Source: Coprinopsis marcescibilis (lineage: Eukaryota; Basidiomycota; Agaricomycetes; Agaricales; Psathyrellaceae). Taken from it: 38,746 nucleotides of DNA. The stretch is from the NCBI GenBank assembly GCA_004369085.1, contig ML210392.1, forward strand, positions 1-38,746, in the 5' to 3' direction. Every line of letters starts with the position of its first letter. Within the stretch, counting starts at the first letter, position 1. Below are positions 12,021 through 23,800 of this stretch, piece by piece. A program made the position numbers and the translations under genes. The notes beneath the pieces were generated by a model. It had not been told where the DNA came from, made no database searches, and saw nothing but the letters and a program-made list of their open reading frames with translations.

Positions 12021-13327
12021 ATGTTATCACGAATCGAAACGTTCCTAGTATCCACTAAACTTCAAACCATAGATAACTTCTTTGCACTGATCCCAACCCC
12101 TTGTATACTTCAGTTATCGAAAACCAATATCCTTTGTCGATCGGTTGTGATGGCTTACATCAAACGAGCTTGGGACGTGGAGTCATTTCTTCAACGCTAC
12201 GTTAGCAACCCAATGATGCTTATCAATCTTCTTGACGGAATCCACGCAGCCGCTTTCGGTGAAGCTGTGTTATCCTTCTTCCTCAGACGCACCGACTCCC
12301 CACAAGAACTAGACGTTGTGGTCGACCTTCACGCGTTTTCAAGTGTCACTTTATGTCTAGAACACCTCGGCTATGCCCCTGTATCTTCTTCTAGTAAAGG
12401 TACTTACGAAGACCAGTTGCGGGATATCATCGAAAGATACACGAGTAACGGTGATCTTTGGTCCAACGCCGGTGAAATGGGCTCGATGGCGGAAGACCAT
12501 CTAGGTCTAAAGTTTCGGTACAAAAAACTCGCGAGACGTCCCGCTGCTGGGCGCCTGTACATATCGGTACATCTAGTCAGAGGTGAGATCCATCGTCGCG
12601 TCCTCGCAGTCCATTCCTGTGAGTGCAATTTCTATCATCGAATCGTTTACGTTTCTTGTTCTTGGAAAAGCATTCGTTGATGGACTAACGAAGTTTATGT
12701 GTTTCCATCCACTCCTATAAGCGCATTTGGACTAATTACTAGTATATGGGGATCTCACCACTGACCAATAGCACCCAGCTGCATTGGCTTGCTATATGAC
12801 TCGCAACTACTCCGTGTGCACTTTCCCTCATGCGGTGTTCAAGCGTTTTAAATCCTATCCTTTTATCGGCGACGGCTCCACCGATAGCAAGAAGATACAA
12901 CAAAGTTCACAGTGTCTGAAAATAGGTACCACGAAACCTTTCGATGTCTTTGATGTCGTAACAGCATGGGCATCGGAGAACGACCAGGACGCCGGTGATA
13001 TTCTCGCAAGGAGGCGCCATTTTGGCGATAATCACTGCTGGACAATCCATCGCTCTCAAGGTGAGCTTACAACTTTGTAACGACGGCTGCCCTACTTACT
13101 GTCGATTGTTACCCAGGCCCATTCGACGCACCACCCAGTTTTAAAGGGCCATCTTTTGAGGTTTCCGATTTTTTTGCAAACTGGCCTGACCATACACAGC
13201 CAAGAAGGTATATGCGGGTCGGCGAACCATTCGTATGGAGGTGAGATTAACAATGACCGTGAAGAGCGCATGCTAAGAGCCATGTAGTTCCATTGCATTG
13301 GCTCATTTGGATCTAGTCCACGGTTAG
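12021..13327 (+). CDS. Nucleotidyltransferase-like paralogue with altered active-site signature
   Basis: Paralogue of the gene at 1-1083. Exons read as 12021-12618, 12779-13060, 13117-13240 and 13288-13327; phases agree and give 347 residues. The start at 12021 was chosen over an upstream ATG at 11976 because it makes the first exon 598 nt, exactly as in the paralogue. Shared landmarks in the same order: an F-box-like leucine pattern, VVMAYIKRAWDVESFLQR (compare YVRRAWSVDTFLQ), then LEHLGY (compare LVLFGY), then CYMTRNYSVCTFP (compare MNFLTYKECISVFP) after the first intron, and CWTIH before the next. Where the first copy has GS and DLD, this copy has FGEAV and ELD, so the DxD and GS signature is disturbed. 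The first intron (160 bp) is longer than its neighbours and the last tiny exon is the weakest part of the model. Confidence 0.72.
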
Positions 13328-13809
13328 AATTTAGCATTTTTCCATGAAGGTAAGCAAGAAACCTAGGTTTGCTCTTCACGTTGTCTGATATGGTGCGTCT
13401 TCGGCTAGACGTACACAGCCAATGGAGCCTCTACTCCGAGAGCATCTACTCCGAGAAGCTAAACTCCTCATGCATCATGTTCAGTCCGTTGGGGTCCACC
13501 GTCACGTACCTAATTCGTTTCAATTGAGAATGAAATTCGTAATAGAGACGTACACATGAACCTTATCTTTAACAGAATAAATATCAAAGATTCATCACCC
13601 TTCGTATGGTCTCTCCTATGATCGGGAATTCTTCGTACCTTTCCTGTATCTTTCAACTCTCTCCGACTTTGTCTACTATAATCTGCACTCTTCCAATTCT
13701 CTCAACGCTTCGCCGTCATGCATGGGTGGGTTGTGAAGACACCGGCGAGTACACTTATACTGGCAACGCCCTTTCTCTACCACTGACACAACGCCTCTTT
13801 TGTTTGTAG

Positions 13810-14461
13810 GACGCGCCTGGAAGCATACCTGTATTCGTCGTTAAGGATGGGAACGACGACACGGGTGCTACTCGGCCAACTGGTACGAAAACTAAGGAAA
13901 CCGCACCTGTGAGCACGATTCTACCGCAACGTATCTATCCACTAACTACATTGCATGGATTACGACAGTCGCACATACTAGTTCTAGCTCTTCCAGTCGA
14001 TGGCAAACCATTTGAATATGGCGCCGAAGTTCTCTACCTACCATCAGAAATGAAGGAAAAGAAATACAACAAGGTTATTGACCTTTCGCTTTGGTTCCCC
14101 AACGGTGCCTACGGAGCTCAGCTGTCGAGCATCCCTGGTAGCAGCATCCCTTTGGGTCGTGCGTACAGGGTGTTCGTCGATGCACTCATAAAGCCAGCTC
14201 CGCTGAATACATCGATCCGTGACGTCTTTAGTGTGCCATGGATGGGCAACGTTGTCGTCGTCAGATTTTCGAAGACTATCCCGACAAACCCAGTGCAACT
14301 TGGCCGTCATGAAGCACTGTATATTCTACTTAGCGTAGGAGTGTAAGTATAGCTACTCTTTCAAACGTGCGTTTCTATATGACGTCTCTGACAGCTGGAT
14401 AAGTCGACAATGGGCATCCTTTTTACCCCCTCCTACGTCCGCCAGTAGTACTTCAACATGA
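13810..14461 (+). CDS. Unknown protein; 5' exon not settled
   Basis: I do not recognise the family. A long exon starts at 13810 right after a TTTGTAG acceptor and runs to 14342, then a clean 52-bp intron (14343-14394, GTAAGT to GACAG) leads to a last exon ending at 14461 with a Pro/Ser-rich tail. The chain is well ordered in composition, with LPVDGKPFEYGAEVLYLP, LSLWFPNGAYGAQL and a hydrophobic NVVVVRFSK segment. No ATG exists in the exon before an internal Met, so an upstream exon is required; a short one near 13721, or longer ones from about 13432, both keep phase. It follows the nucleotidyltransferase-like gene on the same strand, separated by about 480 bp; no functional link is evident. 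Confidence 0.6.
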
Positions 14462-14868
14462 AACCGTATACTTACCGACTATCTTCTTGCTTCGGATTTA
14501 TGCTGTGGAATGACATGGATCGTGTCACGCGGTCTCATACTTTGTTTCAGATTTCTTATGATACCCTTGAGACTCTCTGTATGAGCAGTTAGTGCCCCTA
14601 TGTCTGCTTAGAACGGCGATGACGAAGTAATGGGTATGGACGCTTTGACTGCCCTGTCTTGCGCGTCGCAGGGGGCTCAACTAGATAGCAACACGAACAG
14701 CAATCTACAGAAACGCCATTACATCGATGTATTAGAGGCCCAGAACGACTGACCAACAATTTTGAAGACGCACACTCATAATCTTTGCACCGGAAAAACA
14801 TGTGATGGTATGAAGTATCAAACGACACGAATGAATCTTGAAGTGATTAACTGTGAGTAAAGTTAAAA
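14462..14868. other. Convergent intergenic gap
   Basis: Lies between the 3' ends of two convergent genes. No exon chain, repeat or hairpin stood out. Confidence 0.45.
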
Positions 14869-16483
14869 CTAGATTCCTAATGTAATGGTAGTTGAACAAT
14901 TATAGTGTCTGGACGTTATGAACCGTTCCATCAAACCAATGGCCTCCCGCGTTGCTCTATTCGTCGCAATATTAAACAGTAATCCCATCGACATATGGGT
15001 TGAATTAAATGGGACCTGACTGAACATATGTTGGAAGAACTGAGAAGGGGAGAGTGAATGCCATCGTCCGCAGGTCCAGTCAATGACTTGGCGTAGCATG
15101 ACCGGCGCTGTTTCTTCGATGGGTTCGCCATGAACGCCGACGAAATCCTCGATGGATAGACCCTCGGATCCATCCATAGTGAACAGCGAAACACCTAGTT
15201 GGTTGAGCGATATCTGACCCAGGTAGGCGTCGTAGATTACGAGAAGATGAAAATCGGTGAGTGTTTTCAGTGATGACGTGTACTGCTGAGCAGCGGACAA
15301 ATTGGTTTCGAACGTTATTCCACTGCAGACATCTTCAGCCATCAACCATACCGCCTCCAGCGTTTCGAGTATGGGCGCCGCCAACCATTCGAACAGGCCG
15401 GAGTCGAAAAGGACGTTGTCGTAGTCGACAATGCGAAGCTTGGTCAAGTAAGAGAATTCGATCCTTTGCGGACGAATCATGCCGTCGTTTGTAGCCTTCA
15501 CTTGGATGTCGAGATTCTGAAGTGCTCGACAATTGGCAATAGCGTCAACGATATCTGCGATGTCGATGTCTACATCGTAATAGAGGATTAAAGACGAGAG
15601 ATTTCCCAGTTCGATCCCTAAGCAGTATCCTAGTCGATTGACGTTCTCGATGCGCAAATCTACCAGAGAACCGGCAGAAAAGCTAGTCGACGAGTCGAAC
15701 ATCGCATCCGTTAGCTTCATGACACTGACCATCGGTATCGATAGCTGGCGTCCTCCGGCGAGGTGGATTCTTCTGAATACGACTGATTTCCACCGTGCGG
15801 AAAAGCAGACCAAGGTTTCGAAAACCGGATCTGTAAAGAGTGGATCGGCGTAGTGACATGGTTCTAGGACGAGTGGAAATGGATGAGGGTGGCTGATGCG
15901 GAGGAGGAAATGGAGACGATTGGCTAGTTTGGTTGGACTTGGTCCGGAAAGATGGTGTCGAAGGGAAAAGATCAGGGCCACTTGAGTACCCCAACCTTTA
16001 GGAAGGTCGAGCATGATCGCTCTCCAACGCTTGGATACGAATAGGAGATTGCTGGACGTGAGGTCTTTCCCCATCAGCACGTCTACATCGATCACATCGT
16101 CTTCGCATGCTATCAAGAAAATCTCAGCAAGCAATTCGGGGGGAAGACTGTGAATTGGTGCGAGAGTCGATGATTCGTCTTGTGCGACGCAACCAAGGTC
16201 GTATATCGTCTTCTCCAAAACATCGATCTGTCGGTGGATTTGTAACGCTGTTCTCTGCATGCGCATGACTCGTGCTGCGTAAATCTGAAGCTCTCGTCGT
16301 AACAGATGTCCTTTGATAGGAAAGTTCCGACGAGAATGAATGAATTTGGCGTAGTTGCTGCAAAAGAGGTGCCCCTACGCGTTCATTAGCATCAATACAA
16401 AACTAGCGATTACACCTCGGTCTACTCACATCGCTCTGGATCATTGGCGTTGAAATCATCCGAGAAGAAGGGTCTGTTAGCAT
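14869..16483 (-). CDS. F-box protein of the agaricomycete-expanded type
   Basis: F-box proteins usually link substrates to SCF (Skp1-Cullin-F-box) ubiquitin ligases. Two exons, 16430-16483 (18 codons) and 14869-16374, flank a 55-bp intron (16375-16429) and give 519 residues. A basic coiled-coil-like N-terminus (RRELQIYAARVMRMQRTAL) precedes the F-box, recognisable by IHSLPPELLAEIFLIAC and then LLFVSKRWRAIMLDLPKGW. The rest is a leucine-rich-repeat-like C-terminal region (for example LTKLRIVDYDNVLFDSGLF) that would bind the substrate. The gene at 24235-25734 is related from the F-box to the last 80 residues. The target is unknown. Confidence 0.86.
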
Positions 16484-17225
16484 AGTAGGGGCCACAAACA
16501 GAACAGCGCAACTGGTGTGAATTAACAGTCTTTAACTTACTTGGTGTGTCAAAGGGTATAAATAACTGTCGAAAACCAACTACTCTTTGTGGATAGATCG
16601 TGCAAACCGGCGCCGGGTGGAACTTAGACTCCGCAGTTGACGTAATGATTCGATAGACTCTTGGGCAGAGGCAAGCTGATGTGAATGAGCGAGGGAGAGA
16701 TCTCAGGCTATCTCATCGGAAAAAGATCAGAAGTAAGAATGGCTACGGTATGGCAGCCAAACTACGGTGGGTGGCGGCACCGTCCGTATATCGATCCGAT
16801 GATGGCGGGTGCCGACTTGAGGTTCCTCCGCCGTTCTCAGTGATAGTACCTATCTTTGGCATGTGATGGTATGTAGAATATATTCGATTTGTGATCTATC
16901 ATGTGGAGTGCTCCTGACAGAGCGAAACCATACCTGGCGGTGTGTCCGCAGTGACTCCAGAATTTTCCTGCAGGCTCTGCAGGCATCTGACAAGCAGTTT
17001 ACCAGCCTAATTGGAGGGCAAAATGGGTTGGTGGCAGTGAAGAGTGTCTGGTGACATTCAAGGAATGCGCGTCCGGCTCTGAAGAAAATCACTAAGTGTC
17101 CGATTCCAACATTGCAGCACTGGATCTCGGCACACTCAACTTTGAACCATTGCAGCATGATGGCCTTCGGCACTGGCCGACCCCCCGGTCTCGAACGAAC
17201 GCCTTGGTGTGTATCGCGTTCCGCG
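16484..17225. other. Intergenic stretch, no clear gene
   Basis: Includes the probable promoter of the F-box gene. A 107-codon minus-strand frame (16850-17173) contains a Cys-rich SDACRACRKILE segment but has no partner exons or recognisable domain, so I do not call it. Confidence 0.4.
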
Positions 17226-17856
17226 TCAAAGTCGGTTGGGAGTTGGGAGAGCGTACGCGTCGACTTGATCCAGACTGAGAGATGAGTGAAGGAGCTTCGT
17301 CACAGCGGTAGCAGTGTCAAGCTCCTCCAGCGCAGCCTTGATGGCTTCCAACCGGCTTTGTAGGGACTCGGATAGGCTTATAGGGGGTCCGTATCCTAGA
17401 AGGCATGAGTGCAAGCGTATCGCTGGCGACAGTCAATCATCACATACCACTCTGAGCCACATTCATTTTCGAAAGTCCGAACATCTGTGAACTAACCAAC
17501 CAACCAACCAACCAAGGTGGTCAAAACATCGTTTATAGCGACGTTTGTTAGCAAATGACACAACATTTGCCCAGTCGTCGGATCCTACCTCCCACCTTTT
17601 CTTAGTACCCATATTCTCCCCAAGGACCACCACCAACTTGATATTGTTGTTGAATAGTTCAGCTGCATTAACCCGCGATGAACTCCGGGTCTCTGGCCGA
17701 GACTGAGTGTACGTGATCCGCAGTTTTTCAACCTTCTCAGCGTCAAGTGCTCTGAAAGACGTGAATATAAAACACTCACTGATCATCGACAGGATCAACA
17801 AGAACGATGGTAATCAGCGACCGATGTCTCTTCGACCGGTTCTCTCGCAGCGCCAT
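17226..17856 (-). CDS. Small multi-exon protein of unknown function
   Basis: Three exons agree in phase: 17589-17751 (LDAEKVEKLRITYTQ...ENMGTKKRWE), 17448-17484 (MFGLSKMNVAQSG) and 17226-17395 (YGPPISLSESLQ...), giving a 122-residue tail with a helix-forming SRLEAIKAALEELDTATAV segment. The first exon is unresolved: an ATG at 17856 can be joined only with a non-typical donor or with an intron that is too short. The 104-bp intron 17485-17588 contains a (AACC)n microsatellite at about 17493-17516. Further upstream (to about 18090) another frame also looks coding (NYFAGAFVADN, SIFAQGLEQEWIYLNG), so the locus may be a larger gene with a lesion, or two genes. Confidence 0.42.
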
Positions 17857-18782
17857 TTAGGTAGATCCACTCCTGCTCTAGCCCCTGAGCAAAGATGCTG
17901 GCATCTCCGATACTGTGGTCGTCCATTAGCGTCTGAACTTCAGCGAAAGTATCGATGAACGACAGAGGTTACCTGAGATTGTCCGCAACGAATGCACCCG
18001 CAAAATAGTCTATATAAATAGAGCAATACTGTGAAATTGCGTTGAAGAAACTCACTCAGATTGGTCATCGTTTCCATCGAGTCCGTGCAGTTGAAACGGT
18101 GTTCAATCCGCTGGCAAGGCTGAAAAACGCTGGCCTATCGTGTCGACGAAGCCTATGGATTTGACTGCGAGAAAATCCGCTTGTACCCCCCTAAATCCTC
18201 CAAGCTCCGCCCTCAGGGAGCCAAGCCCTGAGATAAGAGCACAGCGGGGAAGCCCTGGCCCTGCTCATACTGCTCGGACTCAAAGGCATAGGTGTCTGGC
18301 GCAGAGTGCCTCGGCGGGGAAAGGCTTCCGAAGAATGGTTGAGCCTGCGAAACATTCGAAAGCCAAAGCCCTTCGAATGCCTTAGACAGGCTTCTTTCGG
18401 TCTGCATGCAACGTTTTGACTGGTTCTCAGCCCGCCTTCCCAAGCCCCACCTGCCAGGAGATGAAGACCCTAATCGTAGGCTCTGGCTGCTGGTCGAACC
18501 CTCTTTTTTCGGCTGCGGTCGGCCCTCCGTCACGTGCGGTGGCTGCCCCCTCTGAGTGCTGAAGAATTGGATAAGTCACGCCAGGTTTCCTGAGGAGAGA
18601 GGCTGTCACTTGCTTGCCCTTCGACTGTATGCTTTCAAAATGGTCTTTTGGCTCGCCGCCGGCGTGCACCCGGGCCTGTCTGCATGTATGACGTAGACAC
18701 TGCCGCACCGATGTAAATAATAGCCAGCGTTGAACGTTGAACGGACCGATAACCGTTGAAAAATCACGCACACGTGACTATT
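17857..18782. other. Transition into GC-rich segment upstream of the dioxygenase gene
   Basis: From about 18130 the base composition becomes clearly GC-richer than in the neighbouring genes. A perfect 8-bp inverted repeat (CATTCGAA/TTCGAATG, 18353-18379) and a near-perfect one (CACGTGAC/GTCACATG, 18771-18796) are present. No gene is supported here. Confidence 0.4.
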
Positions 18783-18832
18783 TTAATTGTCACATGTCAG
18801 GTCTGAGTCCTGGCAGGTCCCAGGTTCTAGGT

Positions 18833-19137
18833 CCAGGACAAACGACCACTTGATCGCCCTTGGCCTCCGTCAGCAGCCACCGCCCGCCCACCCCCAAACA
18901 ACCAGAGCAAACCGCATACGGCTGGAGTCTCAGGGCCTCAAACCAGGGGCCGTGACAAAGACCTCTTGCAGCTACTCTGGTTTTCACAGTCCCAGGGCGA
19001 GCGACTACTTGGTCGCGCTTGGCCTCCGCCGGCAGGCACCTCCTACCCACCCGCAGACGGCCAGAGCAAATCGCATACGGTTGGAGTCTCAGGGCCTCAA
19101 ACCAGGGGCTGTGGCAAAGACCTCTTGTGCCTACTTT
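18833..19137. repeat. Tandem duplication, period 159 bp, two diverged copies
   Basis: The segment 18833-18978 recurs at 18992-19137 with a period of 159 bp. Shared anchors include TTGGCCTCCG and GTCTCAGGGCCTCAAACCAG. The period is a multiple of three, so an overlapping plus-strand frame (18787-19308) shows a 53-residue internal repeat, but that frame has Pro/Arg-rich composition and is probably not a protein. It lies directly upstream of the TET/JBP-like gene. Confidence 0.85.
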
Positions 19138-19390
19138 GTCCTGCGTCCACGCGCTTGTGGCTGCCCCGCTCGCTCGCCTTCCTCAGTGGCCAGCCGCCGC
19201 CGCTTCGTGCCGCCCCGCCCATTGGATACCCCAGCACTCGAGAGTGGCCTGGAGTCTTCATCCTGCACGACGCGGGCTGCCCTCGCATTAGAAGTTTGGG
19301 GGCATTGATTGGGGGGTGAGTGTTCGTCTCTCTCACCTTCGCCTCCCTAGCGGCGTGCCATGCTCACGGGTTGGATAGGAGCCGCATCCG

Positions 19391-20875
19391 ATGCCGACCA
19401 GGCTTCGACAATACACACACCTCTCTTCAGCATCTTTCGACCTCGCACAGCTGCTCCAAGCGGCTGACGCCCTCGACAACGATGACTGCATCGACGATGC
19501 CCCTAGGGTCCTGAAGAGATCCGCAGATGAGGCCGACCTGGGGGATGTAGAAGCAACTACAAGCGTAGTGCGACAGACAAACCAAGCAAGCAGTGACTCA
19601 GTATCTCAACGTAGGAGCCATTTGCGCCGCGCGTTGAAACGAAGGCGGGAAAGAATGGAGCAAGGCCGTCAAACACGGCAAATTGTTGTAGTCGACCACG
19701 TTCACAAAGACGATGCACACCAGGCTGACATAGACATGAACAATTTGCCTGCGGCGTCCTGCGGCTATCAAGCCGTGCGAGACGCCAGGAATGAAAAGTC
19801 TCGCGAACGCAAGACATTCACTATCCCTCAGCTAAAGGCAGACGGGTACAGAGAGCTCGAGTGGGATGGCCGGTGAGTAAATTTGGGTTAGCATCCCTAC
19901 CGCCATCGCAGGCCTCAGCTGTTCTCTAGGACCACAATTGCTGTAACAGAGAAAAGCAGTGGAAAGATTGCGCTCGCTCTTGTTGGACAACCCAATGACC
20001 CCACCTACGCAAAATCGCAACTAAATGTCACTAACGCAATGCTGAAAGCAAGCGAGTCAGCAAACTTCACGAGTGAAGATCTCAATCATCGACGAGCATC
20101 AAACAGTCCTGCACTAAACGTTGGAATTTCGTACGGCATGGGGTCTGTAAGGCCTGGGAACCTTGTCAACGAGAGGCAACACACGCCTATTCTACAGGCC
20201 CTTTTGGACAACAAGGATCTCAGACGCATGGCATCCTTTGCGGATGGTGAGCAACCGTTTACTCGAATCTCAATGTTCGGAACTGGCTCTAACAGTCCCG
20301 ACTCGAACCTCCGCACAGCTACGTTCAAACTCTGGTCACCTCGCGTCTACAAGTATATCGACGATCATCTCCTCAAACTATACCAGCACAACCCACGTCT
20401 AAAGAAGAATTTCGACAACAGCATCTTCCCTTGCGCGGCGTTCAATTTCGGGCCTCAAGTCTGTTGCTACGGGCATCGCGACATGCTCAATTGTCCGTTT
20501 GCATGGTGTGCCATCCAAGCCCTTGGACAATTCGACCACACTAAAGGCGGCCATCTCGTCGTAGAGGAACTGAAACTCTACATCCAGTTTCCCGCAGGTG
20601 CACTCATACACATACCTTCTGCAACACTCACGCATGGCAACACCCCAGTGCAAGAACATGAAATCCGACTATCCTTCACTCAATTCTGTGCTGGTGGCCT
20701 ACTTCGATTTGTCAACAATGGTTTTCAAGGGGAGAAGGGGTTGAAAAGGAGGAATAAACGATTGTATCAGCAGAAGATGGAAGAGAAGAAGGATCGTTGG
20801 GAGATGGGGCTAGCATTGCTTTGCACAGTAGATGAAATCTTGGACCCAGCTATCCACCGACCACGAGACGCCTGA
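19391..20875 (+). CDS. TET/JBP-family 2-oxoglutarate/Fe(II) dioxygenase
   Basis: The family oxidises 5-methylcytosine or thymine in DNA using Fe(II) and 2-oxoglutarate. Two exons, 19391-19872 and 19930-20875, join across a 57-bp intron and give 475 residues. The N-terminal 130 residues are charged and disordered, with a basic RRALKRRRERM patch that may be nuclear or DNA-binding. A conserved lead-in follows (GYRELEWDGR, VGQPNDPTY). The double-stranded beta-helix core is at about residues 320-420: CYGHRDMLN supplies His343 and Asp345, then GALIHIPSATLTHGN supplies His396, then HEIRLSFTQFCAGGLLRFV supplies Arg407 for 2-oxoglutarate. The spacing and the F-T-Q-x-x-A-G-G-L ending match agaricomycete TET/JBP proteins. 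All four catalytic residues are present and the frame is intact. Members of this family are often linked to KDZ transposons; none is seen here. Confidence 0.88.
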
Positions 20876-23800
20876 AATTTGATTACCTTTGTATATCCCT
20901 TTAGTGTGATTGGGTATCCCAGAAAGAAAGAAAAACGTCTCGTTTTTCCCCTCCAGCAAAACGCTATGGCACATGTGACATTAACGATATTATAGTCGAC
21001 TACAGCACTTCCAGTATCAACATTACTGTTCAATGAGTCGCTCCATGAACGCCGAATCGAAGCAGTTCGACGGCCGAACCAGCGAACTCTTTAAGCAGGA
21101 TCAACTTCCTGAAACTCCGTGATATCCGCAATGGTTTTATTAGGATGCGGAGATGGGAAAGCGGTTAAATTGTAGCTTACTGGCCTTCCAGAACGGTAAA
21201 CCACGCACCTCGAATAACTGCGCAACGCTCCCCCTTAAACAACTAGGGAAAATCTTGAGGCGAGGCACATGGTACGAACTCCATGGGACAGCACTGGGTC
21301 CAACTACACAGGGCGTTAAGGACGATCGAGTGGTGCTGAGGGATGAAAGCCATCGCGGAACGGCTGGTGAAGTGCGGCAGGCACACGAACTGGTGAAAGA
21401 GGAGCGGTCACACCACAGTACATGCCAACGCGTAAGCTTACGAGAGTAAAGCGAGAAGAACAGGCAGACCTTGGCCCTGGAGAACGCATAACATACTTGC
21501 ATCAGCTTGGAAGTTGGTGAAGGTGTAGATGAGCGAGTACTATTCACAACCCTTGCAGACATGGTGTCAATTGGGGGATTGAGTTTTCAAACATGGGTCG
21601 TTACTCACCGTACCAGTGACACAAGGCTTGCAATAGGCGGAGCGTATGCAGAAACACTACGTGACACCATCCATATCCTGGGACCGCTAGACTGAGCCGA
21701 CAATCGGGGGGGAAAGCATCGAATACCCAGTACCTTTTCACTCTCTGAGTCACTGTGCTCAAAAGAGACCTTGACCTGCTCCTTAACAGTACAGTCGTTT
21801 AAAGGGACGCTGACATGAGGCAGCAAGCACTCTGGAGAGCACAAGTGGGCCTTCAACTCGCCTTGCGTGAAAGCACCTCCATGGGCTTTCTCTTCAACAT
21901 CAACGGGGCCCCATATCTCATTTTCCAACTCAAACCTTCGTGCTGCCCTTGCATTCTCGATGGAACTGAACCCTTTGTATTCGTTCTGCGAGAAGCGAAA
22001 GACCTGGTTGATACAAGCAAACCTCGCATCTACATCAGTGGAGAACGCCTGACAGAAATAGAATGTGGATTCGCACCAGGTTTTGAAGACGCCCATTCTG
22101 CGTCCGTTGCAGACGCAACATACCTCCGTCTCCCCTTCTTTGCGCGGGGTCCTAACGAAGACAGTCATCTTCGTTGACGAGACGGCTCGCGCCATGCATG
22201 TAGTGAAAACAGCTAGACTATATGAACTCTGTCGGAGCCAAAAGCAACCCTTTGTGCGGAGCCTGCGCAAGAGAGAGACTCACCTGTGTTGAGCGTTCCA
22301 ACGCAGTCACGACGACAACGAAGCCGAAGAGTGCTGGGGTACGTCAAGTGCAACGTCCCCATTATTCCTGCTGGAACGCAACTATCGTAGGATCGACCCA
22401 CCTCTGCTCCCACGATTCGAATAGCACAACACATTCACCGCAAACCGTACAGACTAGCAGACCTTGCATTCGGCGGGCTGAAACTATATTGATCTTGGTG
22501 CCTGAGTCCACACAGAAATATTAAGTGCGTGAAAAAAAAAAAAAGCTTTATTAAAGAGAATATACCCCTTCCTTCTGTCAATTCCCCTTCTCGACTCTCT
22601 CGATCCATTGCGGTCGATACAAACGGTAAAGGCAACCCCACTTGGAAGTCTGGAAGCTTGCTGAAGCCTGTCAGCCATCCTAGGAGAATTACAAAAGACT
22701 CACTGACGCTGAATATACCAATCGTGACGGCAAACACAGCACTGGGCAGGCGAAGAAGATAATCCTGAACCAGCGCGTTTGCGCCTACAAAGCAGCACTT
22801 CGAGCGCATCCGTGTCTTCACCACGCTCGAACCCCTCCGGAAAAAGGGGTGCGCCTTGAACATTCGCAATACGAAGCTACGTTTTATAGCATTGGGTGCC
22901 AGCGTAGACACGCTCTGTTCGCAGATTGTTAGGGTAGACGGATGAAACTGAGGGGAGGCAGACTAAATTCCTAGTAATCCACCAACGTGGCCCTAAAAAG
23001 GTCACGAAAGAGGAAGAAGTGCAGGCACTGCAGGGTCGCCATCAGTATCAGGATCAGTGCATAAAAAGTGCATGGGTTACTGGCCTTGCTCCTGCATTGG
23101 ATGTTACGCCCTTCGGGATAATGTCAAAATTGAGATGAGTCATTCTTTCTACCTGAGCGCACCTCACAACGTCTGGCTACTGTTTCATTATGGTTGACAA
23201 ACATGCGTGATAGAACGGCCCGACACGATTCTTCCTGGTAGCGAGAGATCACACCAACAATTCCCCTGTTCCTGCCGCTGCAGAAGCAGGCGATGCGTCC
23301 GCGTTCGTTCAAGACATACTAGGAATAAAGGGAAATGACCTGGTCGGAGAGTTCGACGCGTAGTGCGTGGTACGAAGCGACGGCGAGCACCTGACTCTAG
23401 AGGCCGCATGATGACATTGCATTTACTGCTGCGTGTAGACCAAAAATCAAAGGATCCGACCCTTCAGATCATGCAGAAGGAGTGCATTGCCTTACTTTCT
23501 GAGGGCTTGAGTGAGTGAATCCGTTCTCTATTTGTTTAGTACCACAGACTCACTTCACGTCGAGACTTTCCCGCCATTATGATAGGGATGGAATGCGAGC
23601 AATTTTAAACCCAGCATTGAACTTCGATAGGCGACCACCCTGCGAGGGCGGCCAGAAGGCGTGCGATTCAGATCCCCATCCAAGCCCTGTACAGTTGGCG
23701 AAGTAGTGACGCCGTGGAGGAATAGGAGGAGAGGATGCGACGCAGATGTGAGGAGAAGTCTATAGAAGGGGTTACCATAAGCGATGGTCGAATTCTGAAC

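Noticed and set aside
18787..19308. 173-codon plus-strand frame over the tandem duplication
   Set aside because: Pro/Arg-rich composition and open frames on both strands are expected in GC-rich DNA. The internal protein repeat simply reflects a duplication whose period is a multiple of three.
21605..22270. 221-codon minus-strand frame
   Set aside because: Parts look coding, but no start, consistent splice sites or domain were found and the opposite strand is also open over 120 codons. Left as an ambiguous region.
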